A DNA stretch of 64,000 nt from Lantana camara (taxonomy: Eukaryota > Streptophyta > Magnoliopsida > Lamiales > Verbenaceae): positions 29,878,001-29,942,000 of the forward strand of contig CM074864.1 in NCBI GenBank assembly GCA_037501455.1. Direction: 5' to 3'. Of the stretch, positions 46,301 through 58,991 are shown in pieces (position 1 is the stretch's first letter; each line of letters opens with the position of its first letter). Below the pieces are notes generated by a model that searched no databases, was not told the origin of the DNA, and saw only the letters and a list, made by a program, of their open reading frames with translations. A program made the position numbers and the translations under genes.

Positions 46301-47504
46301 GGATTTTGGTGTTTGTTTGCTTAAGAAAAATAGGAACAGAAAGAAAACAAAGGAAAATTGAGGAAATAATGCACTATGCAGAAGGAAAATCCCTTTTCTG
46401 AGATGAGCAGAAAACGAGGTGCAAACAAGCTTACAAATTAAATTACACTTCCACAACTCATAATCTTCCAATCCATTCGTATTAATCACTTTTATTCTAA
46501 TCCATCGCTCAATTCAGTCCTATTATCCAATTGTCACCATGTCTTCTCAATATACGAGAATAGTTTCCTCATCATTTTTGCAACAACCGAACAAGCCTAG
46601 GATTTTGGTTTTCTTATACTTTTCTTTCCTTTGGAAAACCCTACAACCAAACGTAGTGTTGATGTTTCTCGCGATGTATAATTGTTAGACACAATTATGA
46701 TGATAAACTGAAAATCCCGTATCTGTGTATTTCTTTATGTTTGTAGATCTCTTCTAATTGTTAGATACAATCATGGGCAGCGTTCTTCTAATTTCTCTGT
46801 CGTCATTTGCCTGCTTGTTTGTGTAAAAGTACATTCCTAGGCTCCCAGTCTTTGTGTATATCAACTTTGCAATAACCCGATACTAGTAAAATTTTGAAGT
46901 CATTGCATAGGGGTTTTACAGGTTGGTGGGGAGGTGACGGATTTCATTATTGTGTTGGGGACAAATTCTGCTATCAAGACATTTAGTGGGAATGCCCATT
47001 TATCAGTTGGAGCAGGTGTAAGTGCTGCTCTTGGTATTGTTGGAAGGTCTGCTGAAGCTGATATCCGAGCTGGTGATGGTGGTTGTGCTGCTTGCTATAC
47101 ATACAGTTGCAGTAAAGGTACTTTCACTTTGTATCTCTTTAAATTTTAACAATTAGGCTAATGTGATCTTCACTAAATTAGTTAGATCCAGGAATAGAGT
47201 TAACTTGCGCAGCCAAGGGGCTGGTGAGAATATCTTTCAATGTATTACAGAAAAATTTGCAATTTTAGGCGGGCTAATTCTATAGTTTTGATAAGTTTAT
47301 AGAATGAAGGGTTTTACTTTTGCAGGTGCGTTTGTTGGTTGTTCTCTTGAAGGAAATATAGTGAAGACGCGATCAGAAGTAAATTCTAGGTTTTATGGTG
47401 ATCCATCCATTTCTGCATCACAAATCCTTCTTGGCTCAATGCCGCGGCCTCCTGCAGCTTATGTCTTGTACCAGGCGTTATTCGAGTTTTACCAGAGAGA
47501 CTGA
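43337..47504 (+). CDS. FYVE zinc finger and SYLF domain protein (CFS1-like)
   Basis: Five exons, all GT-AG: 43337-43432, 44171-45040, 45902-46102, 46922-47117 and 47326-47504, coding for 513 residues. An in-frame ATG at 43316 would add seven. The FYVE finger (about residues 202-270) shows WLPD, paired cysteines, the basic SRHHCR motif and RVCDVC, so it should bind phosphatidylinositol 3-phosphate on endosomes. The SYLF domain (about 300-510) includes EDEIYKAANTI, PGAILKQAKGLAI, GTGLVVARREDGSWSPPSAI and the FYGDPSISASQIL C-terminus. Known plant homologues (Arabidopsis CFS1, At3g43230, and At1g29800) act at endosomes and autophagosomes and limit cell death. All exon phases fit and no stops interrupt it, so it looks functional. 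It has no paralogue or partner in this window; its 3' neighbour is convergent. Confidence 0.92.
45652..45850 (+). repeat. Direct duplication in FYVE-SYLF intron 2
   Basis: About 90-100 bp starting GAATGCTTGTTTGACTTCTCC and ending CTCATATGCAGAA occurs at about 45650-45743 and again at about 45760-45849. Just upstream (45190-45640) AT-rich sequence with AGCTTATAAGCT-type words may be a decayed transposon. The duplication carries a CATATGCAG possible acceptor in both copies. Confidence 0.7.
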
Positions 47505-47889
47505 TTTCGGTCGATTGGGTACAATTTCCCCGTTGAATCCTCCAAATAAAAACCCCATTGGTTTATCCCATGATTAAATTGTACATTCCGCACTATCTTT
47601 CCATGTAATTACATTGCTTCAATTCTTTATTCCCGATTGATTATGCATTCATGCTTGTACAGCAAAACACAAGCAAATAACAAAAGTTGTGAATTTGTTA
47701 CACAAAACAGGTCATAAAAGCAACATGGTGGCTTGTTATTGTTTTTCTTTTAGCCGGAAATGTGCATTGAATTTCAGAGGGGACAGCCTTAGAACATTTT
47801 TATGGTGCATTCAGAACTATATATATTTGGAATAGTTCTGAAGCAAGTGTCCATATGCAGTTTAGCTTTTCTGATCATCAATTCATCAT
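47505..47889 (+). other. 3' flank of the FYVE-SYLF gene
   Basis: AT-rich sequence that must include the 3' UTR and polyadenylation site; no other gene seen. It ends with ATCAT, the gypsy B target duplication (47885-47889). Confidence 0.6.
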
Positions 47890-50722
47890 TGTAGCACCCG
47901 CACGGTGGATCACCACATCCCCCGCACCAAGGTCCGATCCACATACGGAATGGGAAGTCCGTACATAAACCGAGCAGTGGCGAACGGGAGGCCGACAGAC
48001 TTACACCTAAGTTAGGCGGAACGTAGACCCTGAACAAATAAAATCAAACCACAACAAGAGTGCGGAAGCGAAATAAGCCATTCAAGAATTCAAACATATA
48101 AAAACAGGTGACGGGTTCAACTAGCATAAATACTTAATCCCGAATCAAACAATAATCATAAATCCAACGGGTTCAACTAATCCGAAAAAATTTATCCTAA
48201 TCTGTCCCGAAATATACATATCAATTTATATTTACATTCCAAATATAACATTCACACGTATCTTATACAAAAGCTGAATAAAAGGAAGGCGAATGCAAAA
48301 CAACCTACTAACAACAGACTCGAGAAACAGACTCCAAGGACAGACACACTCCGCCTAGCACAAACTCCAGGCAAAACCTGCAACTAAACAAAAGAGGGGA
48401 GGGGTCAGTCTTAACTCGACTAAGTGAGGGGTTAACACACTCACACTATATATATAAGCGCAAGGCACGTATCAAAATCATAATGTTCATGAACTCAGGG
48501 ATAGGTTTTGCACACCAAATCATTTTCCCGTGATAAATACATATAGGGCTTACTTAGCAAAAGCAAACAAACCAATTTAACCTACCGAGCAACTTAGCAA
48601 AGCTTATTAATTCTTAATATATTCAGAACTTAGCTTATCTTATAAAAACTCACTTTTAACTTAACTTGGAAGCTATCTCTGTTTTATAAACCTTAACAGA
48701 ACATACATATCATATAGAACTCGGCAGGTACGAGCTCCGACTCCTCCAATCTCCTCAGAACATAACATAACAGAAACAGAACAGAAAACTTACAGACAGA
48801 TCATATCATAACAAACCATCCTCAACTCCGGGTGATGGAAGGGTGTATACACCCTAACCATCCATTCAAACTAGAGGAGCGCCTTGCGAGCACTCAAACC
48901 CTTAGGATTCCTTCCCTCACCAACCTCCTGGTGAGTTCAGGGTTGATCCTCTTCCGACATATGGAGACTATACACAGGCTTTACCTCGATGGCCCTAAAC
49001 CATCCCGAGGGCTCCTTACCCATAGCTCCGGGGCCCAACATATACAAAACAGAACATTCATAGATCCCGCAACAACATTGACAGACAGACGGACAACTTA
49101 TACATATATACTTACCCCTTTCCGCGTTATTCATAAATATCCCATTCCTTGCCTAATTTGGCTCGTGAGAGACACACGGTTTCAAGACATAGCTTAATGG
49201 GGCAAAACATATCAAATCCAATCAAAGAGGCATACATAGGCCTATACATTGCGTAGCATACTTGCAAACTCGATACATATCCGAACAAATACATATTTCA
49301 CATTTATCTACATATTTATAGGGCTTAGTAAACCGCATGCAATCAAAATCGGGCACATTGCATTAAGGTGTAACTATATCCTAACCTCACCTGACACCGA
49401 ATAGGCCGTAGACACGACGAATGATCCACCCCGGAATCAGCACGGCCAACAAAATACCACCCCGGGTGTACCTGAATAAACTGAATACAAAAACAGGACT
49501 TAGACTCAAAATGAATCACATAGACGCACGGCGTATGCTTATGATTGGCATGAAGTCATAGATCATGTATACATGCATAAATCATTCATTTAAGATTCAT
49601 ATAATTGCACACCAAATACATTTCACACAATTAAAGAAGCATACTAAAGTTTGGGATGAAGAGTGCATAACTATCATGCATAAAATACTCATTCTTTAAT
49701 ATTAAATTACAATTCATGCACCTAACATAGCATATAATGCGAATTCATATCGAAACATGCAATACAATTAAGATATAAATCAATAAGACGCAAAAGAAAT
49801 CAATTAAAAGCATAAAAGATCAAAACCAACACACTGGACAATGGGAAGGGCCGTTCCAGTCACCAGGCAAAACTGGGAAGGGCCCTTCCCACGAGTGCTG
49901 CCCGGAAGGGCCATTCCGTGCCGAAGCACAAAACGGGAACGGCCGTTCCCATACTCGGATGGGAAGGGCCGTTCTGGCCCGTCCTGCTAAAAAAAAAAAC
50001 AGAGCAGAAGCAGCAATGGCGTCGGGAGCCAACACCACCACACACACACAACCAAAACCAACAATAAAATCATGCAAAATTAACACAATAAAGCATATTT
50101 AACATATAGAACATACACTTATGAGCTCACGAAACGAACTTAATCACGCTAAACCCCCAACCCGGCACTATTTATCATCTTTCCCAACAAAGCACGTTGG
50201 CACATATCCGAGGCACGAAAGAGACATTAAATTAAAGCACGTAACAAAAGGGTCACAAATCTTACCTTGGGTCGTTGATCGGACGATTGGATCTTGCAAA
50301 CCGAAGCTCAAGGCTTGATGGCAAAAAATGGGGAAAATATCTTCTTCTCTTTTTCCTTACTTGTGCTGAACGGGAGAGAGGAGAGAGAAGGAAAGGCTGG
50401 CCCTTTTTAGGGCTGGTCAAACGGGTCGGTTAAATGGGTATGGTCAAACGGTATCCGATCTAAATGGATCGGATTTAAAACGATAGGGCAATCAAATGGC
50501 TTTAGAAATTAAATGGTTAATTCGTTGAATCCGAATCATCGAAACGAACTCAACGATAGGGTCGAAATTCTAATTCGCATTCCCAAGCTCAGCTAGCCAC
50601 GAAGGCTCAAACGTCCTAATTATAATTAGGTCCCTAAATTACAAATTATTGGACAATTGAGTCCAAAACATTTACTTAAATTCTAAGCACACGTAATTAA
50701 AATAAATCTCACATTGACACGT
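47890..50722 (-). repeat. Gypsy B 3' LTR, lacking 89 bp at its interior end
   Basis: Aligns with 53490-56326 and then diverges at once. It contains the core promoter block (48419-48457: TAAGTGAGGGGTTAAC and TATATATATAAG on the plus strand). Confidence 0.92.
49843..49977. repeat. Five-copy GGGAA-type palindrome array, gypsy B 3' LTR
   Basis: Copies at about 49843, 49875, 49903, 49935 and 49961, including the perfect GGGAACGGCCGTTCCC at 49935 and GGGAAGGGCCCTTCCC at 49875. Confidence 0.85.
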
Positions 50723-52237
50723 ATGGAGTTGTTAAAGAACTCCTACCACTCGTTCTCCAACCCAAACGGGCCTTCAACCTACACTTCAACACAGGCTCGA
50801 AGTTGACATTCGAACCGTTGCTCATCTCAAACTGCAAGCTTTAGGAAACTCGTTGAGAAGACCGTTGCAAAGCACGACCCTCAACTTACCGCAAAGCAAA
50901 ACACTCGCACACTCAAGCTACCCGAAAGGGCAACCAACCTCACACCACACACGCAGACCGAGCAAAACAAAAGATGAATAATGCACGTGATATGTATGTT
51001 TAATGTACCGTTCACCAAAGCATTGGAATCTTGTCTTTATGATGATTTGATCGACGCCAAAGTTTGTTGGTTCGCGGTTATGCCCGAAATTCCCAACGGG
51101 TCTCAAGCTTCAAATATCAACCCGATCTTTATCCCACGGTTGTAATTTATCCTTGATAATTTCTCTAATTTAAACTTCATCTCTTAAGTGATCTCTTGGT
51201 CCTGTTCTCGTTTTCTCCCCAAAATTCTTGTAGAAGTACTTAAGAAAAAGGTTGTGTCTTGAAACCGTAGTTCCTTCTCAAAGTCTTTCCCAAATCCGGT
51301 ATTGATCTTCTCATGGTTAGCACCCTTCTTTCCCAAAATATATAAGAAGAATATATCATCTCTTGATGGTCCTCGGTGGTTTCCTTTTATAATCCGGAGA
51401 TAACTTCTTGTGGGATTCATATTGTTCGGTAATTGATGAATCCCGAAATCTTATCCTCATAGTGAAACGTTCCATGAGTCCTTCCCGAACCTGTATCTTC
51501 CATCTTTCCTCTTCGAAGTCCATTAGACACTCGACCAAAGTGTTCTAGTAATTTTTTCTTTTTCTTTTTTTTTTTCTCCAAAGGCGAGGTTAAATAAATA
51601 GTTAACCACCATGCTCCCTAGACTTTAATTAATCGTATTTATTTTTCCCCAAGTCTCGTGTTGAACTTTTGTTCCAAACTTTCATGATAGGTATCTCAAT
51701 TGCACTGGTAGGAAGACTCCTTGATGCCTTCTCCCAATTATTTCCAAGAGTTAATTTCGGTACCTTCATTGTTCATTAAGTTCGAATTCCAGAACAAATT
51801 GTGCCTTGTGCTTGGTGAAAGAAGTTTCCCCGAATCTTTAACTTCTCTTCAAAGTATACCCCAATTCGTAAATTCTCTTAACCTTGTACCCGGACATCTC
51901 AAACTATTCTTCTTTGTCATTTCCTCCATATCCTTTCAACTCACCACGATCTCCAAAAGAAATCCTTAATTTTGTCCTATACCCAACCAACTTTTCCGAT
52001 TTCCCCGTAACCACAATTCGGTAACTCGAATGAAGAGATATCCTAAAAGAAAACACTAAATATGTATGTCGGGTCAAAGTGCAAATGAAATGTATCACTT
52101 AACCATCACTTAGACACGTAGCATCAACAATTAGCAACAATTAATAACAAGTAGCAATTAATGACAATTAACGACAATCAACAATTAACATCAAGTAACA
52201 ATTGTGGCACGGAGAATAAATAATTGCAAAATTTTAA
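50723..52237 (-). other. Gypsy B non-coding interior
   Basis: Minus-strand ORFs here are short and carry no pol motifs. A low-complexity run of TTAATTGTTGAT-like units lies near 52120-52205. I cannot tell whether this is decayed pol, original untranslated sequence or foreign filler. Confidence 0.55.
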
Positions 52238-53153
52238 ATGTGGAATGGATGCACGTGCCATGAATGCAATTACCTTAATTTTCGGGTTTCGGTTGGTTTC
52301 CAATTTGAAGTCGTTGATCCCGTACCTTTTGCTTGTTGGCTCTCGGTCGATCACAATTTGAAATCTTGTGCTCCGTTGACCCGCAGACATAGCACCTCTT
52401 CAATCTGTCCCAACATGCTTCGTAGGTATAAGTGGTTCCTCCTCAATAAGCACATAATTGGGGCCTTTTCCCCAACCTTGAAGTATTCCCGGTCTTATGT
52501 TTCTTTCCCCGAATTCTCTTGGCCCGAGTTCGATGTGGATGAGATTCTTCTTCCACTTGTAGGTTTGAACATAAACCCGATTCAAGCCTAACCTCCGATG
52601 TATCTTCTTCCTTGTCCTTGGTTAGGATCCAACTCTCAAACCTTAAAACTCTCTTCGTGGCTTTATCCCACGTGGTCGTATCCTTTGCAATTATGGCTTC
52701 CTTGAATTCATCCCGAAAACTTTCCATGAAGTATTTGGCCTTCATCTGATCGTTACCCATAATGTGAGGCACATATGCGCCCAATTTCTCAAATTCCTCC
52801 ATATACTCCATAACGGTCCTATCTCCTTGCTTCAAGGCGATAAATTCTTCAAGTCTTCGCTCTTGTAGAATAGTCGGTGCGAACCTCCTTCGAAACTCTC
52901 GGACAAAAACTTCCCAAGTCAACACTTCGTTTGTAGTCTCTAGTTGTTAAGCCACTCTTTTCCACCATTGCCTTGCTTGTCCTTGCAAGAGAAATGTAGC
53001 AGGGCGAGCCATATCTTGGGAGTTACGTGGCCATATTTCAAAAATACCCTCTATTTCCGAAAGCCAATCTTCAGCTTTTACATCATCTCCTTCTCGAAAC
53101 TGAGGAGGCTTAAACGCTAAGAATTCCTGGTAGATCATTGCCATTGAATTCAT
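52238..53153 (-). pseudogene. Gypsy B gag (broken)
   Basis: From 53153 downward: FLAFKPPQFREGDD, DWLSEIEGIF and LLQGQARQWWKRV, then a TAA near 52947, then WEVFVREFRRRFAP, LKQGDRTVMEYMEEFEKL and the C-terminal gag region to 52443. In another frame near 52390 a zinc knuckle C-YVC-GSTEH-KISNC (CX2CX4HX4C) follows. It is the same gag type as in gypsy A but clearly diverged. There is at least one stop and one frameshift. Confidence 0.88.
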
Positions 53154-53467
53154 TGCTAATACTTTGCTTAGAGATGGTTCTTGATATCACAAATTTGGTT
53201 GAGAAGAATTGACCATAGGGTTGCTGACTCACTGGTACCCAACTACAATATATATGCGTGTCGATTAGTAAGTGCTCATGTCACGAAATAATCAAGTAAG
53301 AGCAGCATTTAAATACAGTGCATTACACAATGTAAATCAACAAAGTAATTAAAATTTCAATCCAGAGCTTATCAAATCATGATGCAAATGCACACATAAT
53401 CAAATTGTCCAATGCCGTTCGACTTAGACAAACACGACCCGACACTAAAACCCGGTTTTTCAACCTG

Positions 53468-53481
53468 GGACTCTAATACCA
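53468..53481 (-). other. Gypsy B primer-binding site (decayed)
   Basis: The minus strand reads TGGTATTAGAGTCC, two changes from the initiator-Met complement TGGTATCAGAGC, 8 bases from the LTR end at 53490. Confidence 0.75.
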
Positions 53482-53489
53482 CTTAAGGA

Positions 53490-56415
53490 TGTAGCACCCG
53501 CACGGTGGGTCACCACATCCCCCGCACCAAGGTCCGATCCACATACGAAATGGGAAGTCCGTACATAAACCGAACAGTGGCGAACGGGAGACCGACAGAC
53601 TTACACCTAAGCTAGTCGGAACGTAGACCCTGAACAAATAAAATCAAACCATAACAAGAGTGCGGAAGTGAAATAAACCATTCAAGAATTCAAACATATA
53701 AAAACAGGTGACGGGTTCAACTAGCATAAATACCTAATCCCGAATCAAACAATAATCATAAATCCAACGGGTTCAACTAATCCGAACAAACCTGTCCTAA
53801 CCTGTCCCGAAATATACATATCAATTTATATTTACATTCAAAATATAACATTCATACGTATCTTATACAAAAGCTAAATAAATGGAAAGCGAATGCAAAA
53901 CAACCTACTAACAACAGACTCGAGAAACAGACTCCAAGGACAGACACACTCCGCCTAGCACAAACTCCAGGCAAAACCTACAACTAAACAAAAGAGGGGA
54001 GGGGTCAGTCGTAACTCGACTGAGTGAGGGGTTAACACACGCACACTATCTATATAAGAGCAAGGCACGTATCAAAATCATAATGTTCATGAACTCAGGG
54101 ATAGGTTTTGCACACCAAATCATTTTCCCGTGATAAATACATATAGGGCTTACTTAGCAAAAGCAAACAAACCAATTTAACTTACCGAGCAACTTAGCAA
54201 AGCTTATTAATTTTTAATATATTCAGAACTTGGCTTATCTTATAAAAATTCACTTTTAACTTAACTTGGAAGCTATCTCTATTTTATAAACCTTAACAGA
54301 ACATACATATCATATAGAACTCGGCGGGTACGAGCTCCGACTCCTCCAATCTCCTCAGAACATAACATAACAGAAACAGAACAGAAAACTTACTGACAGA
54401 TCATATCATAACAGACCATCCTCAACTCCGGGTGATGGAAGGGTGTATACGCCCTAACCATCCATTCAAACGAGAGGAGTGCCTTGCGAGCACTCAAACC
54501 CTCAGGATTCCTTCCCTCACCAACCTCCTGGTGAGTTCTGGGTTGATCCTCTTCCGACATATGGAGACTATGCACAGGCTTTACCTCGACGGCCCTAAAC
54601 CGTCCCGAGGGCTCCTTACCCATAGCTCCGGGGCCCAACATATACAGAACAGAACATTCACAGATCCCGCTACAACATTGACAGACAACCGGACAACTTA
54701 TACATATATACTTACCCCTTTCCGTGTTATTCATAAATATCCCATTCCTTGCCTAATTTGGCTCATGAGAGACACACGGTTTCAAGACATAGCTTAATGG
54801 GGCAAAACATATCAAATCCAATCAAAGAGGCATACATAGGCCTATACATTGCGTAGCATACTTGCAAACTCGATACATATCCGAACAAATACATATTTCA
54901 CATTTATGTACATATGTATAGGGCTTAGTAAACCGCATGCAATCAAAATCGGGCACATTGCATTAAGGTGTAACTATATCCTAACCTCACCTGACACCGA
55001 AGAGGCCGTAGACACGACGAATGATCCAAACCGGAATCAACACGGCCAACAAAACACCACCCCGGGTGTACCTGAATAAACTTAATACAAAAACAGGACT
55101 TAGAGTCAAAATGAATCACATAGACGCACGGCGTATGCTTATGATTGGCATGAAGTCATGGATCATGTATACATGCATAAATCATTCATTTAAGATCATA
55201 TAATTGCACATCAAATACATTTCACGCAATTAAAGAAGCATACTAAAGTTTGGGATGAAGAGTGCATAACTATCATGCATAAAATACTCATTCTTTAATA
55301 TTAAATTACAATTCATGCACCTAACATAGCATATAATGCGAATTCATATCGAAACATGCAATACAATTAAGATATAAATCAATAAGACGCAAAAGAAATC
55401 AATTAAAAGCATAAAAGATCAAAACCAACACACTAGACAACGGCAAGGGCCGTTCCAGTCACAAGGCAAAATTGGGAAGGGCTCTTCCCACGAGCGCTAC
55501 CCGGAAGGGCCGTTTCGGGCCGAAGCACAAAATGGGAACGGCCGTTCCCATACTCGGATGGGAAGGGCCGTTCCGGCCCATCCTGCCCAAAAAAAAACAT
55601 AGCAGAAGCAGCAATAGCGTCGGGAGCCAACACCACCACACACACACAACCACAACCAACAATAAAATCATGCAAAATTAACACAATAAAGCATATTTAA
55701 CATATAGAACACATAATTACACTTAAGAGCTCACGAAACGAGCTTAATCATGCCAAACTCCCAACCCGGCACTATTCATCATCTTCCTCAACAAAGCACG
55801 TAGGCACATATCCGAGGCACGAAAGAGACATTAAATTAAAGCACGTAACGAAAGGGTCACAAATCTTACCTTGGGTCGTTGATCGGACGGTTGGATCTTG
55901 CAAACCCGAGCTCAAGGCTTGATGGCCAAAAATGGGAAGAATATCTTCTTCTCCTTTTCCTTGCTTGTGCTGAACGAGAGAGAGGAGAGAGAAGGAAAGG
56001 CTGGCCCTTTTTAGGGCTGGTCAAACGGGTCGGTTAAACGAGTAGGGTCAAACGGTGTCCGGTCTAAATAGATCGGATTTAAAACGATAGGGCTATCAAA
56101 TGGCTTTAGAAATTAAATGGTTAATTCGTTTAATCCGAATCATCGAAACGAACTCAACGATAGGGTCAGAATTCTAATTCGAATTCCCAAGCTCAGCTAG
56201 CCACGAAGGCTCAAACGTCCTAATTATAATTAGGTCCCTAAATTGGAAATTATTGGACAATTGAGTCCAAAACATTTAATTAAATTCTAAGCACACGTAA
56301 TTAAAATAAATCTCACATTGACACGTTGGCATGCTAAACACATAATTCACAAAAATTACTAAATTAAACTCTCTCGTGACGCAGTATCTGGAATGCCGAA
56401 GAAACGGGGCGTCAC
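53490..56415 (-). repeat. Gypsy B 5' LTR (2926 bp)
   Basis: TGTAGCACCC ... GGGGCGTCACA on the plus strand. The TATA region (54021-54057) reads CTATCTATATAAG against CTATATATATAAG in the other LTR. Confidence 0.94.
55441..55575. repeat. Five-copy GGGAA-type palindrome array, gypsy B 5' LTR
   Basis: Copies at about 55441, 55474, 55502, 55534 (perfect GGGAACGGCCGTTCCC) and 55560, in the same order and spacing as in the 3' LTR. Confidence 0.85.
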
Positions 56416-56792
56416 AATCATTGATTAAAGCCTTAGGAATATTTTCTCAAATTTTGAGTGTAGATTACATTGTCTTTAAAGATAGTGGAAAGAGCTTAAT
56501 TTAGTGAAGTTCAACATGTCTCAAACATTGAGTGCTTCTTTTACATGGTCTTTGAAAAGCAAACAAGGAGCTTTTAGATTGATTATACATAGTAACATAA
56601 CTGCAGGATTTGTAACATCTAGAAGTCTAGAACCCCCATATAACACTTTGTTATAAACTCATCCACTTCCTTCCTTAGCTTTTGACCAATATGCCATGGC
56701 AGCCTGAAATCATATCGATGACAAATCTTCCTCTGATTTATCTGCGACGCCACATAACCAATTAAAAAATGTGAATTTCTGTGTTAAGTCGT
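56416..56792 (-). other. 3' flank of the BES1/BZR1 gene
   Basis: Starts with the ATCAT duplication; 372 bp of AT-rich DNA follow to the stop codon at 56793. It presumably contains the 3' UTR; no other gene seen. Confidence 0.6.
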
Positions 56793-58952
56793 TCAAGAAT
56801 CAGCCAAAGCAATATACCTAGTTTTCGAAGTTCCGAGAGTAAGTTCAAGCTCATCAGCTACACACTCCTCGTGTATCCTCTCCCCTTCCCAAGGCTTCAC
56901 AAGACCCATCCCATTACTTCCGAAAGCGAACTCACCAGGAATCACTTCCGCCATCGGAATATCAAAACCAGCACCCAACACAGGTGAACACGTCCCACTT
57001 TGCCCGGGCATGCACATGAGGGACCCACTCCTCGACAAATCCTCAACCTTGAAACCAAACGGGTTTGAAGAGACTAGACTGAATGTCGGGGAAGTTGGCC
57101 CACTCAGAGGGATCTGGGCTCCACCGTACCATTTCGAGTCAGTTAGGGTTTCACGGGCCGGGCTTGGAGGTGTGGATAGGGGAAGGAACGGGTATTGAGA
57201 CCCGGACCATCTTGGGGTTCGGGCAGTTGGAGAGCTCAAGGGAGGGGTGACGGGAGCACTAATGGAGCCGCCATGCATATATTGGTTGTGCATAAACTTT
57301 GAGGATGATGATGAAGATGAGGACGACGCAGAGAGGTTTTTGAGCCACGGGATAAGGGAATTGCCGTCGGCCGGGATGGCGGGGACATAAGTAGAAGACG
57401 ACGGGCTTGGGAAGGAAGAGGAATGTGGGCTTGGATTGTAGGAAGTGCACGCACTTTGTTGGTATGATGAGCATGGACTAGGGGAGGCTGATCCGCCTGC
57501 GAAATCCATGCTCTCTAGTGGTCTGCATCCCTATTAGCGAAGAAAACGAAGATTAATTATACTCGCAAGTATATGTATATACTGTATACTCTAGGAGAAA
57601 CTAGTCCATAATTTAGATCCTGCAATTTCTGAAGTATGCAATGCAGCACTATCCTAGTTAGTCTCGATTTCGGAAAATTAAGTACTTAAATAATAATTAT
57701 AAAGATAGTTATTTGGGATCATTAACATTCATTTCACACCTGAATTTCCGAAACCAAATCAATTATACAATTAGTATATTACACTAGCCTTGGCCCAAGT
57801 CATTTTTCCTAAATATGCTTCAGTATCAGATAAGCTATGTTGCACGGATACGGATACGGACACGACACGATACGGATACGGTGATACGGATTTTTCTGTA
57901 AATTTTTCACGTGAGAAATGTCAGACACCTGTCGGACACGAGTGTCCGACACGACAAACTGATATCTTTAGAAGTATCGGTGCATTAGGACAGATAAGTA
58001 AAAATAGAAATAAATTGTGTAGTTTAATGATTCGGTACTATCCTAATTTAATTATATAGCTTGTGTTTGAGTCTATAGATATGCAACTACCATTATAATA
58101 AAACTTTACTCCTTAATAGTTCGATCCAACTCAAGTTCATAGTAACAAAAAATAATAAAATAAAAATAAGTTGAGCAAATGTAAAAAGAAAACCATTTTG
58201 CAATTAATACTGATTTAATTAAGTGAATTTGATTATACGATGAGTATATTATACTAGCCATGCGTCAAATCATTCTTCTTAGATACATCAATATAAAGAA
58301 AATTATTGTAATTAACAATGATTTAATTGAATGAAAATTTAATTCAGACCACTTAAATTTAAATTTTTTTATTAATAATAATTATATTTTTAGAATGAAA
58401 CATAATTTTTTAATTTAAAAATATAATGTGGAATTGTTAAACTATATCAATGGTTAATTACTAGTTCACTAATCTCGAGAACAACATGGCTTACTAAGAC
58501 GCAAGAATTACCTGGAAAGAAACATCAGAATCATTATTAGAGGCCCACTACACCAAAATCCAGAGACAACTATCATTAAGGATAATCCTATTACCTATAT
58601 TGGTCTTATTATTACATAGGGCAATAGATGCATGTGCAATTGTAGTAATTTATGAAGGCCAACAATACGAGGATACAGGACATGACAAAATATGGATAAA
58701 GTGAAACAAATTTTTTCTTGAAATTTTCAAATAAAAAATAACGAACATGATATCCAATATAAATATTAAATATCCTATAATATAATAAAATAATATTTTT
58801 ATAAACATCCTTATATTATAACTACTCAGACATTGCTCTATCCTTGTGCTTTATCAACAAAGCTGACCAAGTGGCCCCAACATACAAATGCTTTTGATTT
58901 TGTGTCGCTCCCAGGACAATTGGAGGCCAAATCGAACCCATATATGGTGTTT

Positions 58953-58991
<39 letters not shown>

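Larger units (their letters stand above)
47890..56415 (-). mobile_element. Gypsy B: gag-only Ty3/gypsy derivative
   Basis: Two ~2.9-kb LTRs (47890-50722, incomplete, and 53490-56415) in minus orientation with the target duplication ATCAT on both sides (47885-47889 and 56416-56420). The 2.77-kb interior has a PBS and a broken gag but no protease, RT, RNase H or integrase. The left LTR lacks the 89 bp that occupy 56327-56415 in the right copy, and no polypurine tract is visible, so a deletion removed pol, the tract and the LTR start, or the interior was replaced. Because the duplication is intact, the change happened within the element. It resembles the TR-GAG class of non-autonomous elements. 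Confidence 0.92.

Noticed and set aside
46103..46324. Extension of FYVE-SYLF exon 3 into intron 3
   Set aside because: The reading frame continues by chance past a good donor (CAG|GTCAGT); the SYLF sequence resumes exactly at 46922.
47789..48037. 82-residue minus-strand ORF across the gypsy B left border
   Set aside because: It crosses the LTR/host junction and shows no homology.
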